DNA of 64,000 bases from CAZOJJ01 sp964580105 (GTDB lineage Bacteria > Bacteroidota > Rhodothermia > Rhodothermales > Rubricoccaceae), in the NCBI GenBank assembly GCA_964580105.1, contig CAZOJJ010000002.1:72284-136283 (forward strand), written 5' to 3'. A program made the translations under genes and the position numbers. This document shows positions 52,714 to 60,404 of this stretch, piece by piece (position 1 is the first letter of the stretch; each line of letters begins with the position of its first letter). Below the pieces are notes generated by a model. The model worked only from the letters and a program-made list of their open reading frames with translations, was not told where the DNA came from and did not search any database.

Positions 52714-52736
52714 TAGGCGAAGCTAAACTTTAGTTT
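52714..52736. promoter_or_regulatory. Overlapping TTTAG/CTAAA palindromes in the mntR divergent promoter
   Basis: TTAG-GCGAAG-CTAA (within 52713-52726) and AAACT-TT-AGTTT (52725-52736) overlap in the 78 bp between the divergent outer-membrane and DtxR/MntR genes. The half-sites match the perfect palindrome at 51026-51046. DtxR-family proteins bind such dyads, so autoregulation is likely. Confidence 0.6.
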
Positions 52737-52769
52737 GGCAACCGTCAACCTTTGCCGACCCGTTCGCCG

Positions 52770-53444
52770 ATGCACACCGCCGCCGTCGAGGATTACCTCA
52801 AGACGATCTACGACCTCGCCCGGGGTGGGCGGCCCGTGACGACCTCGGCGCTGGCCGAGCGCCTCGGCGTCGCGCCCGCCTCGGTCACGGGGATGGTCAA
52901 GAAGCTGGCCGAGATGAAGCTGCTCGCCCACGAGCCCTACAGGGGCGTCGCGCTGACGGCGGCCGGGCGGCGCATCGCCGTCGAGGTCATCCGGCACCAC
53001 CGGCTCGTCGAGACCTACCTCCACCAGGCGCTCGGCGTGCCGTGGGACGAGGTCCACGCCGAGGCCGAGAAGTGGGAGCACGTGCTCTCCGAGGAGATGG
53101 AGGCCCGCATGGACGCCGCGCTCGGCCACCCGACCACCGACCCCCACGGCGCGCCCATCCCCTCGCCCGACCTCGTGCTGGAGGAGCCGGATCACCCGCC
53201 GCTGGCGCGCCTCACCGACGGCCAGCGCGGCGCCGTCGCCGAGGTGAGCGACGACGACGCGGACCTCCTCCGCTACGTCGGCCGCCTCGGCCTCTATCCG
53301 GGCACGGCCTTCGAGGTCGTCCAGGGCGCGCCCTACGCCGACGGCCCCGTCACCGTCCGCCTCCTCAGCGGCGACCAGGCCGGCACCGAGCACGCCGTCG
53401 GCCACCGCGCCGCCGCCCACCTCTTCGTCAAGGACATCGTATGA
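52770..53444 (+). CDS. DtxR/MntR-family metal-dependent regulator with FeoA-like C-terminal domain
   Basis: This 224-residue regulator has the N-terminal HTH (VEDYLKTIYDLARGG; TTSALAERLGVAPASVTGMVKKLAEMKLL), the dimerisation/metal domain (RHHRLVETYLHQALGVPWDEVHAEAEKWEHVLSEEMEARM, with the usual His/Glu ligands) and a C-terminal SH3-like FeoA domain. Metal ligands fit either Mn or Fe. It is the first gene of the metal ABC importer operon: its stop overlaps the lipoprotein start (ATGA). It probably represses this operon when metal is plentiful. Confidence 0.93.
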   Translation: MHTAAVEDYLKTIYDLARGGRPVTTSALAERLGVAPASVTGMVKKLAEMKLLAHEPYRGVALTAAGRRIAVEVIRHHRLVETYLHQALGVPWDEVHAEAEKWEHVLSEEMEARMDAALGHPTTDPHGAPIPSPDLVLEEPDHPPLARLTDGQRGAVAEVSDDDADLLRYVGRLGLYPGTAFEVVQGAPYADGPVTVRLLSGDQAGTEHAVGHRAAAHLFVKDIV

Positions 53445-54493
53445 GACCCCGCCTTGCTGTGTTGAGACGCTCCTTTCGCTGTCATCCCCGACTTGATCGG
53501 GGATCCAGACCACATGCCTCATCGGTCTGGATTCCCCCCTTCGCGGGAATGACGCTGATCGTGGCGCTTCTCCTCGCCGGTTGCACCAACGGCCCCGCGC
53601 GGGGCGACCTCGCCGACCGGCCCGTGCGCGTCGTGGCGACGACGAGCATGATCGCCGACCTCGCGCGCGAGATCGGCGGGGACCGCGTGGCCGTCGAGGG
53701 CCTGATGGGGCCGGGCGTGGACCCGCACCTCTACCGCGCCTCCGAGGGCGACGTGGGCCGGATGACGGCCGCCGACGTGATCTTCTACAACGGCCTCCAC
53801 CTCGAAGGCAAGATGGCCGAGGTGCTGGAGCAGGTCGAGGGGCGCGGCATCGCCGCCGAGGCCGTCGCCGAGGCCGTGCCGGCGGACCGGCTGCTCTACC
53901 CGCCGATGTTCGAGGGCAACCCCGACCCGCACGTCTGGATGGATGTGGCACGCTGGTGCTACGCCGCCGGGGCCGTCGCCGACCGGCTGGCGGCCCTGGA
54001 CTCGACGCACGCCGAGGGCTACCGCGCCCGCCTCGCGGCCTACACCGCCCGCCTCGACGCGCTCGACGCGTGGGTCCGCAGCCGCGTGGCCGAAGTGCCC
54101 GGCGACCTCCGCGTGCTCGTCACCGCGCACGACGCCTTCGGCTACTTCGGCGAGGCCTACGGCTTCGACGTGCGCGGCCTCCAGGGCATCTCCACGGCCA
54201 CCGAGGCGGGCACGGCCGACGTGCAGGAGCTGGCCGCGTTCGTCGCCGAGCGGCGCATCCCGGCCATGTTCGTCGAGTCGAGCATCTCGCCGCGCTCCAT
54301 CGAAGCCGTCCGCGCGGCCGTCCGCGCACGCGGGTTCGACGTCCGCATCGGCGGCAACCTCTACTCCGACGCCCTCGGCGGCCCCGGCTCCGGCGCCGAC
54401 ACCTACGAGGGGATGATCCGCCACAACGTGAACACCATCGTGGACGCGCTGAAGGGACCGGGCGAGCTGGCGACCGGAGAATCGGGCGATTGA
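53441..54493 (+). CDS. Zn/Mn/Fe ABC transporter substrate-binding lipoprotein (ZnuA/TroA family)
   Basis: This 350-residue cluster A-I (SsaA/TroA) binding protein has lipobox LLLAGC. Metal-site segments are DPHLYRASEGD (His), DPHVWMD (His), VTAHDAFGYFGEAYG, MFVESSISPRS (Glu) and GNLYSDALGGPG (Asp), the His/His/Glu/Asp set of Mn/Fe binders. The N terminus is odd: after MRPRLAVLRRS comes SFRCHPRLDRGSR ... WIPPFAGMT, the translation of a palindromic repeat, followed by the hydrophobic core LIVALLLAGC. ATG 53441 overlaps the mntR stop. A later start is not available before the lipobox. Function seems kept if the longer signal still works. Confidence 0.88.
   Translation: MRPRLAVLRRSFRCHPRLDRGSRPHASSVWIPPFAGMTLIVALLLAGCTNGPARGDLADRPVRVVATTSMIADLAREIGGDRVAVEGLMGPGVDPHLYRASEGDVGRMTAADVIFYNGLHLEGKMAEVLEQVEGRGIAAEAVAEAVPADRLLYPPMFEGNPDPHVWMDVARWCYAAGAVADRLAALDSTHAEGYRARLAAYTARLDALDAWVRSRVAEVPGDLRVLVTAHDAFGYFGEAYGFDVRGLQGISTATEAGTADVQELAAFVAERRIPAMFVESSISPRSIEAVRAAVRARGFDVRIGGNLYSDALGGPGSGADTYEGMIRHNVNTIVDALKGPGELATGESGD
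53481..53553. repeat. REP-like palindromic element, copy 2, inside the lipoprotein signal region
   Basis: GTCATCCCCGACTTGATCGG ... TTCGCGGGAATGAC, with internal TCCAGACC/GGTCTGGA arms, matches the copy at 45182-45274. It lies in frame in the 5' part of the metal-binding lipoprotein gene, adding about 25 residues before the hydrophobic core of the signal. Only about 40 bp of ordinary coding sequence precede it. Confidence 0.88.
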
Positions 54494-54553
54494 ACGATGC
54501 CTCCCCCAGCCCTGTCATCCTTCGCGTCCTCTGACTTCCGTCCTCCGAACGCC

Positions 54554-55355
<802 letters not shown>

Positions 55356-55363
<8 letters not shown>

Positions 55364-56513
55364 GGCCCTCTTCACCGACTACACCCTCCGCACCGTCGCC
55401 CTCGGCGCGGCGACGCTGGGCGTCGTGAGCGGCTCGCTCGGGGCGTTCGCCGTGCTGCGTGGGCAGTCGCTCCTGGGCGACGCGATCTCGCACGCCGCCC
55501 TCCCCGGCATCGCGCTGGCGTTCCTGCTGACGGGCTCGAAGGCGCCGCTGGTGCTCGTCCTCGGCGCGGCCTGCGCGGGCTGGCTCGGCACCCTCGCCGT
55601 GATGCACGTCACCGCCCGCAGCCGCGTGCCCTTCGACGCCGCCCTCGGCCTCGTGCTCGCCGTGTTCTTCGGGTTCGGCCTCGTACTGCTGACCTACATC
55701 CAGAAGCTGCCGAACGCGAATCAGGCCGGCCTCGACACGTTCCTCTTCGGCCAGGCCGCCGCCCTCGTCACGGCCGACGTGGTCGTGATGGCCGTGCTCG
55801 GTGCCGTCGCGCTCCTCCTGATGGGGCTCTTCTGGAAGGAGTTCAAGCTGCTGCTGTTCGACCCCGACTTCGGGGAGGCGATGGGCTACCCCGTCCGCCG
55901 CCTCGACGTGCTCCTGACGACGCTGCTGGTGATCGCCATCGTGATCGGGCTCCAGACGGTCGGCGTCGTGCTGATGAGCGCGATGCTGATCGCGCCCGCC
56001 GCCGCGGCCCGGCAGTGGACCGACCGGCTGGCCGGGGTCGTCGGCCTCGCGGGATTGTTCGGCGCACTCAGCGGCGTGGCCGGGGCCGTCCTCAGCGCCA
56101 CGACGGCGCGGCTCCCGACCGGCCCCACGATCGTGCTCTGCGCGACCGTCGTGGTCGTCACGAGCTTGCTGGCGGCGCCGAACCGGGGGCTCGTGGCGGG
56201 GTGGCTGCGCGGTCTGCGCAACCGGCGCGTCCTCCGCGTGGCGGGCACGCTCGAAGACCTCTACACGCTCGCGCTCCAGCACCCCGATCCGCACCACGGC
56301 CACACGGCGGGCGTGCTCCGCACGATGACGACGACCCCGGAGAGCGTAGGGCCGAGCCTGCGGACGCTGTCCGAGCGCGGCTGGGTGGCGCCGGCGGGCG
56401 AGGACGCCTGGGCGCTCACCGAGGCGGGGCTGCGCGCGGCGCGCCGGCTGGCCCGGGCGGGGGTGGAGAAGGAGGAAGGAGGAGCGGAGGAAAGGAAGAG
56501 AGGAGGGGAGTGA
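55356..56513 (+). CDS. Metal ABC transporter permease with C-terminal winged-helix extension (copy 1)
   Basis: This 385-residue ABC-3 family permease has about eight membrane helices ([60 protein letters not shown]). After about residue 290 a cytoplasmic domain follows ([20 protein letters not shown], then [35 protein letters not shown]) that resembles a winged-helix DNA-binding fold. Permeases of this form occur in Bacteroidota relatives. The tail ends in an A/G-rich segment that is one arm of an inverted repeat. Its stop overlaps the next ATG. Confidence 0.9.
56476..56496. repeat. Left arm of inverted repeats flanking the four-helix-bundle gene
   Basis: The 21-mer AAGGAGGAGCGGAGGAAAGG-A is the inverted complement, with one mismatch, of sequence at 56944-56964 (and again 56960-56980). 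It lies in the last codons of permease 1. In RNA the arms could pair across the whole small gene. Confidence 0.8.
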
Positions 56514-56932
56514 TGGCGATCACGAGCTTTCGGGAATTGCGGGTCTACGAGCGCGTAGTCGAGTTGCGGCAGCGGGTTTTCGTGGAGTCGAAGACGTGGC
56601 CGAAGGAGGAGCGCTACGCGCTGACGGATCAGGTGCGCCGCTCATCGCGGGCGATAGGGGCCAACCTGGCCGAGGCGTGGGCGAAGCGGCGCTACGGGCG
56701 GCACTTCGTGAGCAAGCTGACCGATGCGCTAGCAGAAGCCGCAGAAACCAGCGTGTGGCTCGACGTAGCGCTGGAGTGTGGCTATCTCACGGAAGCCGAG
56801 CACGCAAGATTGAATGCGTGGTGCCGTGAGATTCGCGGTGGCCTCGTACGCATGATGCAGGAGCCAGAGAAGTGGTGCGGGCCCTCCGGGCTTATTCGGG
56901 AAGAGGAAATGCCCTACGCCTTCGATCCCTGA
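56513..56932 (+). CDS. Four-helix-bundle protein (23S rRNA-intervening-sequence protein family)
   Basis: This 139-residue protein has the IVP/S23 family pattern: [80 protein letters not shown] and RLNAWCREIRGGLVRMM. Codon use is visibly less G/C-biased than in the neighbours. It starts inside the stop of permease 1 and splits an otherwise contiguous metal importer operon, as if inserted. Family members occur in 23S rRNA intervening sequences, and related proteins act as Avd in diversity-generating retroelements. Neither context is seen here. Confidence 0.9.
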   Translation: MAITSFRELRVYERVVELRQRVFVESKTWPKEERYALTDQVRRSSRAIGANLAEAWAKRRYGRHFVSKLTDALAEAAETSVWLDVALECGYLTEAEHARLNAWCREIRGGLVRMMQEPEKWCGPSGLIREEEMPYAFDP

Positions 56933-56938
56933 ACCGTC

Positions 56939-56993
56939 ACTCCTCCTTTCCTCCACTCCTCCTTTCCTCCACTCCTCCTTTCCTCCACTCCTG
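56939..56993. repeat. 16-bp tandem repeat forming the right inverted-repeat arm
   Basis: Three copies of ACTCCTCCTTTCCTCC (56939-56986) are followed by ACTCCTG, directly before the ATG of permease 2. The copies contain the complement of the purine-rich segment upstream of the four-helix-bundle gene. The tract would be a pyrimidine-rich leader without a Shine-Dalgarno sequence for the permease. Confidence 0.9.
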
Positions 56994-58103
56994 ATGACCC
57001 AGCCTCAGCTCGAGATCCAGCTCATCGCGGCCGTGACGGCGGCGGCGTGCGCGCTCGTGGGGGCGTTTCTGGTGCTGCGGCGGGTGGCCCTGCTCTCCGA
57101 CGCCATCAGCCACGCCATCCTGCCGGGCATCGTGCTGGGGTTCTTCGTGACCGAGAGCCTGACCTCGCCGCTGTTGCTCGTGGCTGCGGCCGTGACGGGC
57201 GTCGTCACCGTCGCCCTCATCGAGGCCGTCGGCAACACGCGGCTGGTGAAGCAGGACGCCGCCATCGGGCTCGTCTTCCCGGCGCTGTTCTCCGTCGGCG
57301 TGATCCTGATCGCGCGGTATGCCGGCGGCGTCCACCTCGACACCGACGCCGTCCTCCTCGGGGACCCGGCCTTCGCGTGGATCGAGCGGGTCACTGTCGG
57401 TGGGCGCGACCTGGGGCCGCGGGCGCTCTGGCTGATGGGTGCCGTCCTCGTGCTCGTCGTCCTGTTCGTGGGCGTGCTCTACAAGGAGCTCAAGCTGGCC
57501 ACGTTCGACGCGGCGCTGGCGGCGGCGCTCGGCTTCGCGCCGAAGGCGCTGCACTACGCGCTGATGAGCCTCGTCTCGGTCACCGCCGTCGGCGCCTTCG
57601 ACGTCGTCGGCTCGATCCTCGTCGTGGCGCTGATGATCGCGCCTCCGGCGGCGGCGTACCTGCTCACCGACCGGTTGCCGCGGATGCTCGGCCTCTCCGT
57701 CGGCCTCGGCGTCGTCAGTGCCGTGAGCGGGTACTGGCTGGCCCGCGCGCTCGACGCCTCCATCGCCGGGGCGATGGCGACGATGGCGGGCGTGCTCTTC
57801 GCCCTCGCCTTTGCCTTCGCGCCGGAGCGCGGGCTCGTGGCGCAGGCGCGGCGGCGGACCCGCCAGCGGCAGGAGTTCGCCCGGCGGATGCTGCTCGTCC
57901 ACCTCCTCCACCACGAGCACACACCCGAGGCGGACCGGGAGTGCCGTGTGCCGCACCTCCAGGAACACCTCCGCTGGACGCCCGCCTTCGCCGAGACGGC
58001 CGTGCGCTACGCCGAGCGGACGGGGACCGTACGGCGCAGCGGCGAGCGGCTGTCGCTCACGCCCGCCGGTCGGCGTACGGCGCAGGAGGCCATGGTGGAG
58101 TAG
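56994..58103 (+). CDS. Metal ABC transporter permease with C-terminal winged-helix extension (copy 2)
   Basis: This 369-residue ABC-3 permease (ACALVGAFLVLRRVALLSDA, ISHAILPGIVLGFFVTESL; GSILVVALMIAPPAAAYLLT) ends in a helical/winged-helix-like tail (LLVHLLHHEHTPEADRECRV, then RTGTVRRSGERLSLTPAGRR). It differs strongly in sequence from permease 1, so a heterodimeric pore is likely, as in MntC/MntD-type systems. It has no Shine-Dalgarno sequence because the 16-bp pyrimidine repeat lies directly upstream. Confidence 0.9.
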   Translation: MTQPQLEIQLIAAVTAAACALVGAFLVLRRVALLSDAISHAILPGIVLGFFVTESLTSPLLLVAAAVTGVVTVALIEAVGNTRLVKQDAAIGLVFPALFSVGVILIARYAGGVHLDTDAVLLGDPAFAWIERVTVGGRDLGPRALWLMGAVLVLVVLFVGVLYKELKLATFDAALAAALGFAPKALHYALMSLVSVTAVGAFDVVGSILVVALMIAPPAAAYLLTDRLPRMLGLSVGLGVVSAVSGYWLARALDASIAGAMATMAGVLFALAFAFAPERGLVAQARRRTRQRQEFARRMLLVHLLHHEHTPEADRECRVPHLQEHLRWTPAFAETAVRYAERTGTVRRSGERLSLTPAGRRTAQEAMVE

Positions 58104-58112
58104 GGGGTGCCG

Positions 58113-58853
58113 TCATTTGCCGGCCCCACCGCCCTCCACCTGTGCCGTGAGGATGACCTCCATGCCGGGCTGCGGGTTCAGCCGCATCTGCTTCATTGTG
58201 TAGTCGGCCCGGTCGAAATAGAGGTGGACGGCCGGGATGCCCTCGCGGCTCACCTCCACGACCCAGGTTGTCACCTTCACGCCCGGAGCGAGTTGGACCT
58301 CCTCCTGGCCCTGGACGGTGACGGTGTGGTCGGCCAGGCCGCCGACCTCGTGCTCGTAGGCGGGGATGGTGGCGGTGTAGCCCTCGGCGAGGGGGAGTGC
58401 GGAGGCGAGCGTGCCGATCCACGCCGAGTCGAAGACGGGGCCGTCGAGCGACAGTTCGAACGCCTCGGGTGTGCCGCCGGGCGGTGTGTGATCGCCCGCG
58501 AGGGCGCCGTCCTCGACGGTGAAGCGGAGGCGGCGCTGGGGGTTGTTCGAGTGGTGGTACTGCGCGGCGAGCGACGGCCACGCCGCGCGCAGGGTGTCCG
58601 CCATCTTCTGGCCCATCATCTCCAACGAACGGACGGCCGTGATGACCCCCGCCTCCTCGTCGATGGCGAAGACGACGTGCGAGGTGCCGAAGTCCCGGCG
58701 CACGGCGCCCTGGACCAGGGTGATGGAGTAGGTCGCCTCGCCGGGGCGGATGCGCGAGGCGTCGAGGCGGTCGTCCCCGGGGAGGACGGGGGCGTCCTGG
58801 GCGCGTGCCGGGACGAACGCGAGGAGGAGCAGCAGGGGGAGAAGGTAGTGCAT
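58113..58853 (-). CDS. Secreted protein, DUF3108-like
   Basis: This 246-residue protein has a signal peptide (MHYLLPLLLLLAFVPARAQ). A beta-rich body (TYSITLVQGAVRRDFGTSHV; LRFTVEDGALAGDHTPPGGT; DHTVTVQGQEEVQLAPGVKV; VVEVSREGIPAVHLYFDRAD) resembles DUF3108-type periplasmic proteins. It lies convergent to permease 2 with 9 bp between stops. Function unknown. Confidence 0.72.
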   Translation of the reverse strand: MHYLLPLLLLLAFVPARAQDAPVLPGDDRLDASRIRPGEATYSITLVQGAVRRDFGTSHVVFAIDEEAGVITAVRSLEMMGQKMADTLRAAWPSLAAQYHHSNNPQRRLRFTVEDGALAGDHTPPGGTPEAFELSLDGPVFDSAWIGTLASALPLAEGYTATIPAYEHEVGGLADHTVTVQGQEEVQLAPGVKVTTWVVEVSREGIPAVHLYFDRADYTMKQMRLNPQPGMEVILTAQVEGGGAGK

Positions 58854-59310
58854 GGTCGCAGGGCAATGAGGGAGCGGAACGGCTATGGTACGGACCCGGA
58901 AGCGGTTGTTTCGAAGGGGGGTGCTGAGCCCGATGGGGGCGGTGTCGCCGTGCCCTTCCCGAAACCGAAATTGCAGCGAGGACGGCGTGGAATCCGCCGC
59001 GCATGGTTACTATCGGCCGTACGGCCCGGTCCGGGCCTCGCACCGCGCCCGGCCGTGCGGCCTCTCTTCCGCCGCTCTTCCCCGGCGCTTTTCCGCCGGT
59101 CCACGTCGGCCCTTCCGGACCGCATCACGCCCGGCCTTCCACTCCGCGAGGCCGGGCGTTGGTGTGTCGGGTGGGCGGTTTCCCGGGCCGTGCCCTTCCG
59201 CCTCGGCGCCGAAGCGGGCGGACCCGCGTTCCGCCGGGAGGGGCGAGGGCGACGGCACGCGCCGCCGCGTCGGACGTAGAAGGCCCCCCCTTCCCCCCGC
59301 GCCCCTCTGC
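58854..59310. other. Intergenic region without a visible gene (457 bp)
   Basis: A plus-strand frame runs through here into the pentapeptide gene, but it has no conserved pattern or signal and is rich in low-complexity Pro/Arg codons. The region must carry the promoters of two divergent genes; CGAAATTGCAGCGAGG near 58965 and GGTTACTATCGG near 59005 are the only A/T-richer pockets. A perfect hairpin sits at 59128-59158. Confidence 0.5.
59128..59158. terminator. Perfect 10-bp hairpin of unclear role
   Basis: CGCCCGGCCT (59128-59137) and AGGCCGGGCG (59149-59158) form a perfect stem with an 11-nt loop, followed by TTGGTGTGT. It is upstream of the pentapeptide gene rather than after a gene, so attenuation or a leader structure is as likely as termination. 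Confidence 0.4.
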
Positions 59311-60327
59311 ATGACTGCCCCGCCCGAGCCCCCGCCGCCCCGCTTCTCCCGCCTCCGCACGCGGCTGGAGCGGATGGCCGCCGAGCACCCCGTCCGCCTC
59401 GCGTTCTACGTTTTCCTCGGTGCCGCCGCCGTCGTCGTCCCGGCCTCGCTCCCGTTCTACCTCGGCGACCCCGCCGGCTTCCTGGAGAACCTCGCCGCCG
59501 AGGCGCACGGGATGGTGTTCGACCTCCTCGTCATCGGGTGGTTCATCTTCTGGCTCCAGCGGCAGGGCGAGCGCCGCCTCCGCGCCGGCCGCTACCGCGA
59601 GGAGATCGAGGACTTCCTCGGCTGGCACTCCCCCGACGCCGCCCTCCGCCTCGCGGGCAACGTCCGCCGCCTCAACCGCCTCGGCGACACGGCCCCGCTC
59701 AAGCTCACCGAGGCGTTCCTCCAGGACGTCAACCTCGCCGGCGCCCTCCTCGAAAAGGCCGACCTCTGGGGCGCCGACCTCTCCGGTGCCGCCCTCCCCG
59801 ACGCCCGCCTCCGCAAGGCCAACCTCGCCGGGGCCCGCCTCCGCCAGACCAACCTCGAACGCGCCACGCTCACCGAGGCCGACCTCCGCGGCGCCGACCT
59901 CACCGAGGCCGACCTGGAGCGGGCCTTCCTCGAAGGGGCCGACCTCCGCGCCGCCGACCTCACCGCTGCCGACCTCCAGTTTGCTTCGCTCCCGCGCACG
60001 GACCTCCGGCACGCCCGCCTCCTCGGCGCCAACCTCCGCGGTGCCCACCTCGAACGGGCCGACCTTCGCCGGGCCGTCTTCGAGAGCGCCAACCTCCACG
60101 GCGCCAGCCTCGACGGGGCCGACCTGCGCGGGGCCGACCTCACGCGCGCCGACCTCACGCGTGCCGACCTTACGGGCGTGCGCCTCCCGGACGGCGAGGC
60201 GCTCCTCACGCTCTTCGACGACGTGCGTTCGCTCGAAGACGCCAAGCTCGACGACGCCGTCGAGGCCGCGCTCCGCGCCGCGGCCCCCCGGCTGTTCGGG
60301 ACGACGGGGCAGGCGGCGGGGGCATAG
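59311..60327 (+). CDS. Membrane-anchored pentapeptide-repeat protein
   Basis: This 338-residue protein has two N-terminal membrane helices (LAFYVFLGAAAVVVPASLPF and MVFDLLVIGWFIFWL). A pentapeptide-repeat region of about 30 A(D/N)Lxx units follows from about 145 to 295 (ADLWGADLSGAALPDARLRK; ADLRGADLTEADLERAFLEG; ADLRGADLTRADLTRADLTG), forming a right-handed quadrilateral beta-helix. A short acidic helix ends it. Pentapeptide helices mimic DNA in Qnr proteins, but most membrane-bound forms have no known role. ATG 59311 is chosen. Confidence 0.9.
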   Translation: MTAPPEPPPPRFSRLRTRLERMAAEHPVRLAFYVFLGAAAVVVPASLPFYLGDPAGFLENLAAEAHGMVFDLLVIGWFIFWLQRQGERRLRAGRYREEIEDFLGWHSPDAALRLAGNVRRLNRLGDTAPLKLTEAFLQDVNLAGALLEKADLWGADLSGAALPDARLRKANLAGARLRQTNLERATLTEADLRGADLTEADLERAFLEGADLRAADLTAADLQFASLPRTDLRHARLLGANLRGAHLERADLRRAVFESANLHGASLDGADLRGADLTRADLTRADLTGVRLPDGEALLTLFDDVRSLEDAKLDDAVEAALRAAAPRLFGTTGQAAGA

Positions 60328-60363
60328 GGAAGAGAGGAGGAGAGGAAGAGAGGAGGAGGGGAA

Positions 60364-60393
60364 GAGAGGAGGAAGGCATCGAGTCCTCCTCTC
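60364..60393. terminator. Purine/pyrimidine hairpin between convergent genes
   Basis: GAGAGGAGGA (60364-60373) and TCCTCCTCTC (60384-60393) form a perfect 10-bp stem with a 10-nt loop in the 77 bp between the pentapeptide and kinase stops. It has no T tract. The upstream 35 bp are a nearly pure purine tract made of GGAAGAGAGGAGG-like units. Confidence 0.5.
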
Positions 60394-60404
60394 CTCCAGG
60401 CCTC

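Noticed and set aside
58885..60327. A longer form of the pentapeptide protein starting at 58885
   Set aside because: The added 142 residues are Arg/Pro/Ser-rich without pattern and the region is intergenic in character; ATG 59311 gives a sensible membrane protein.
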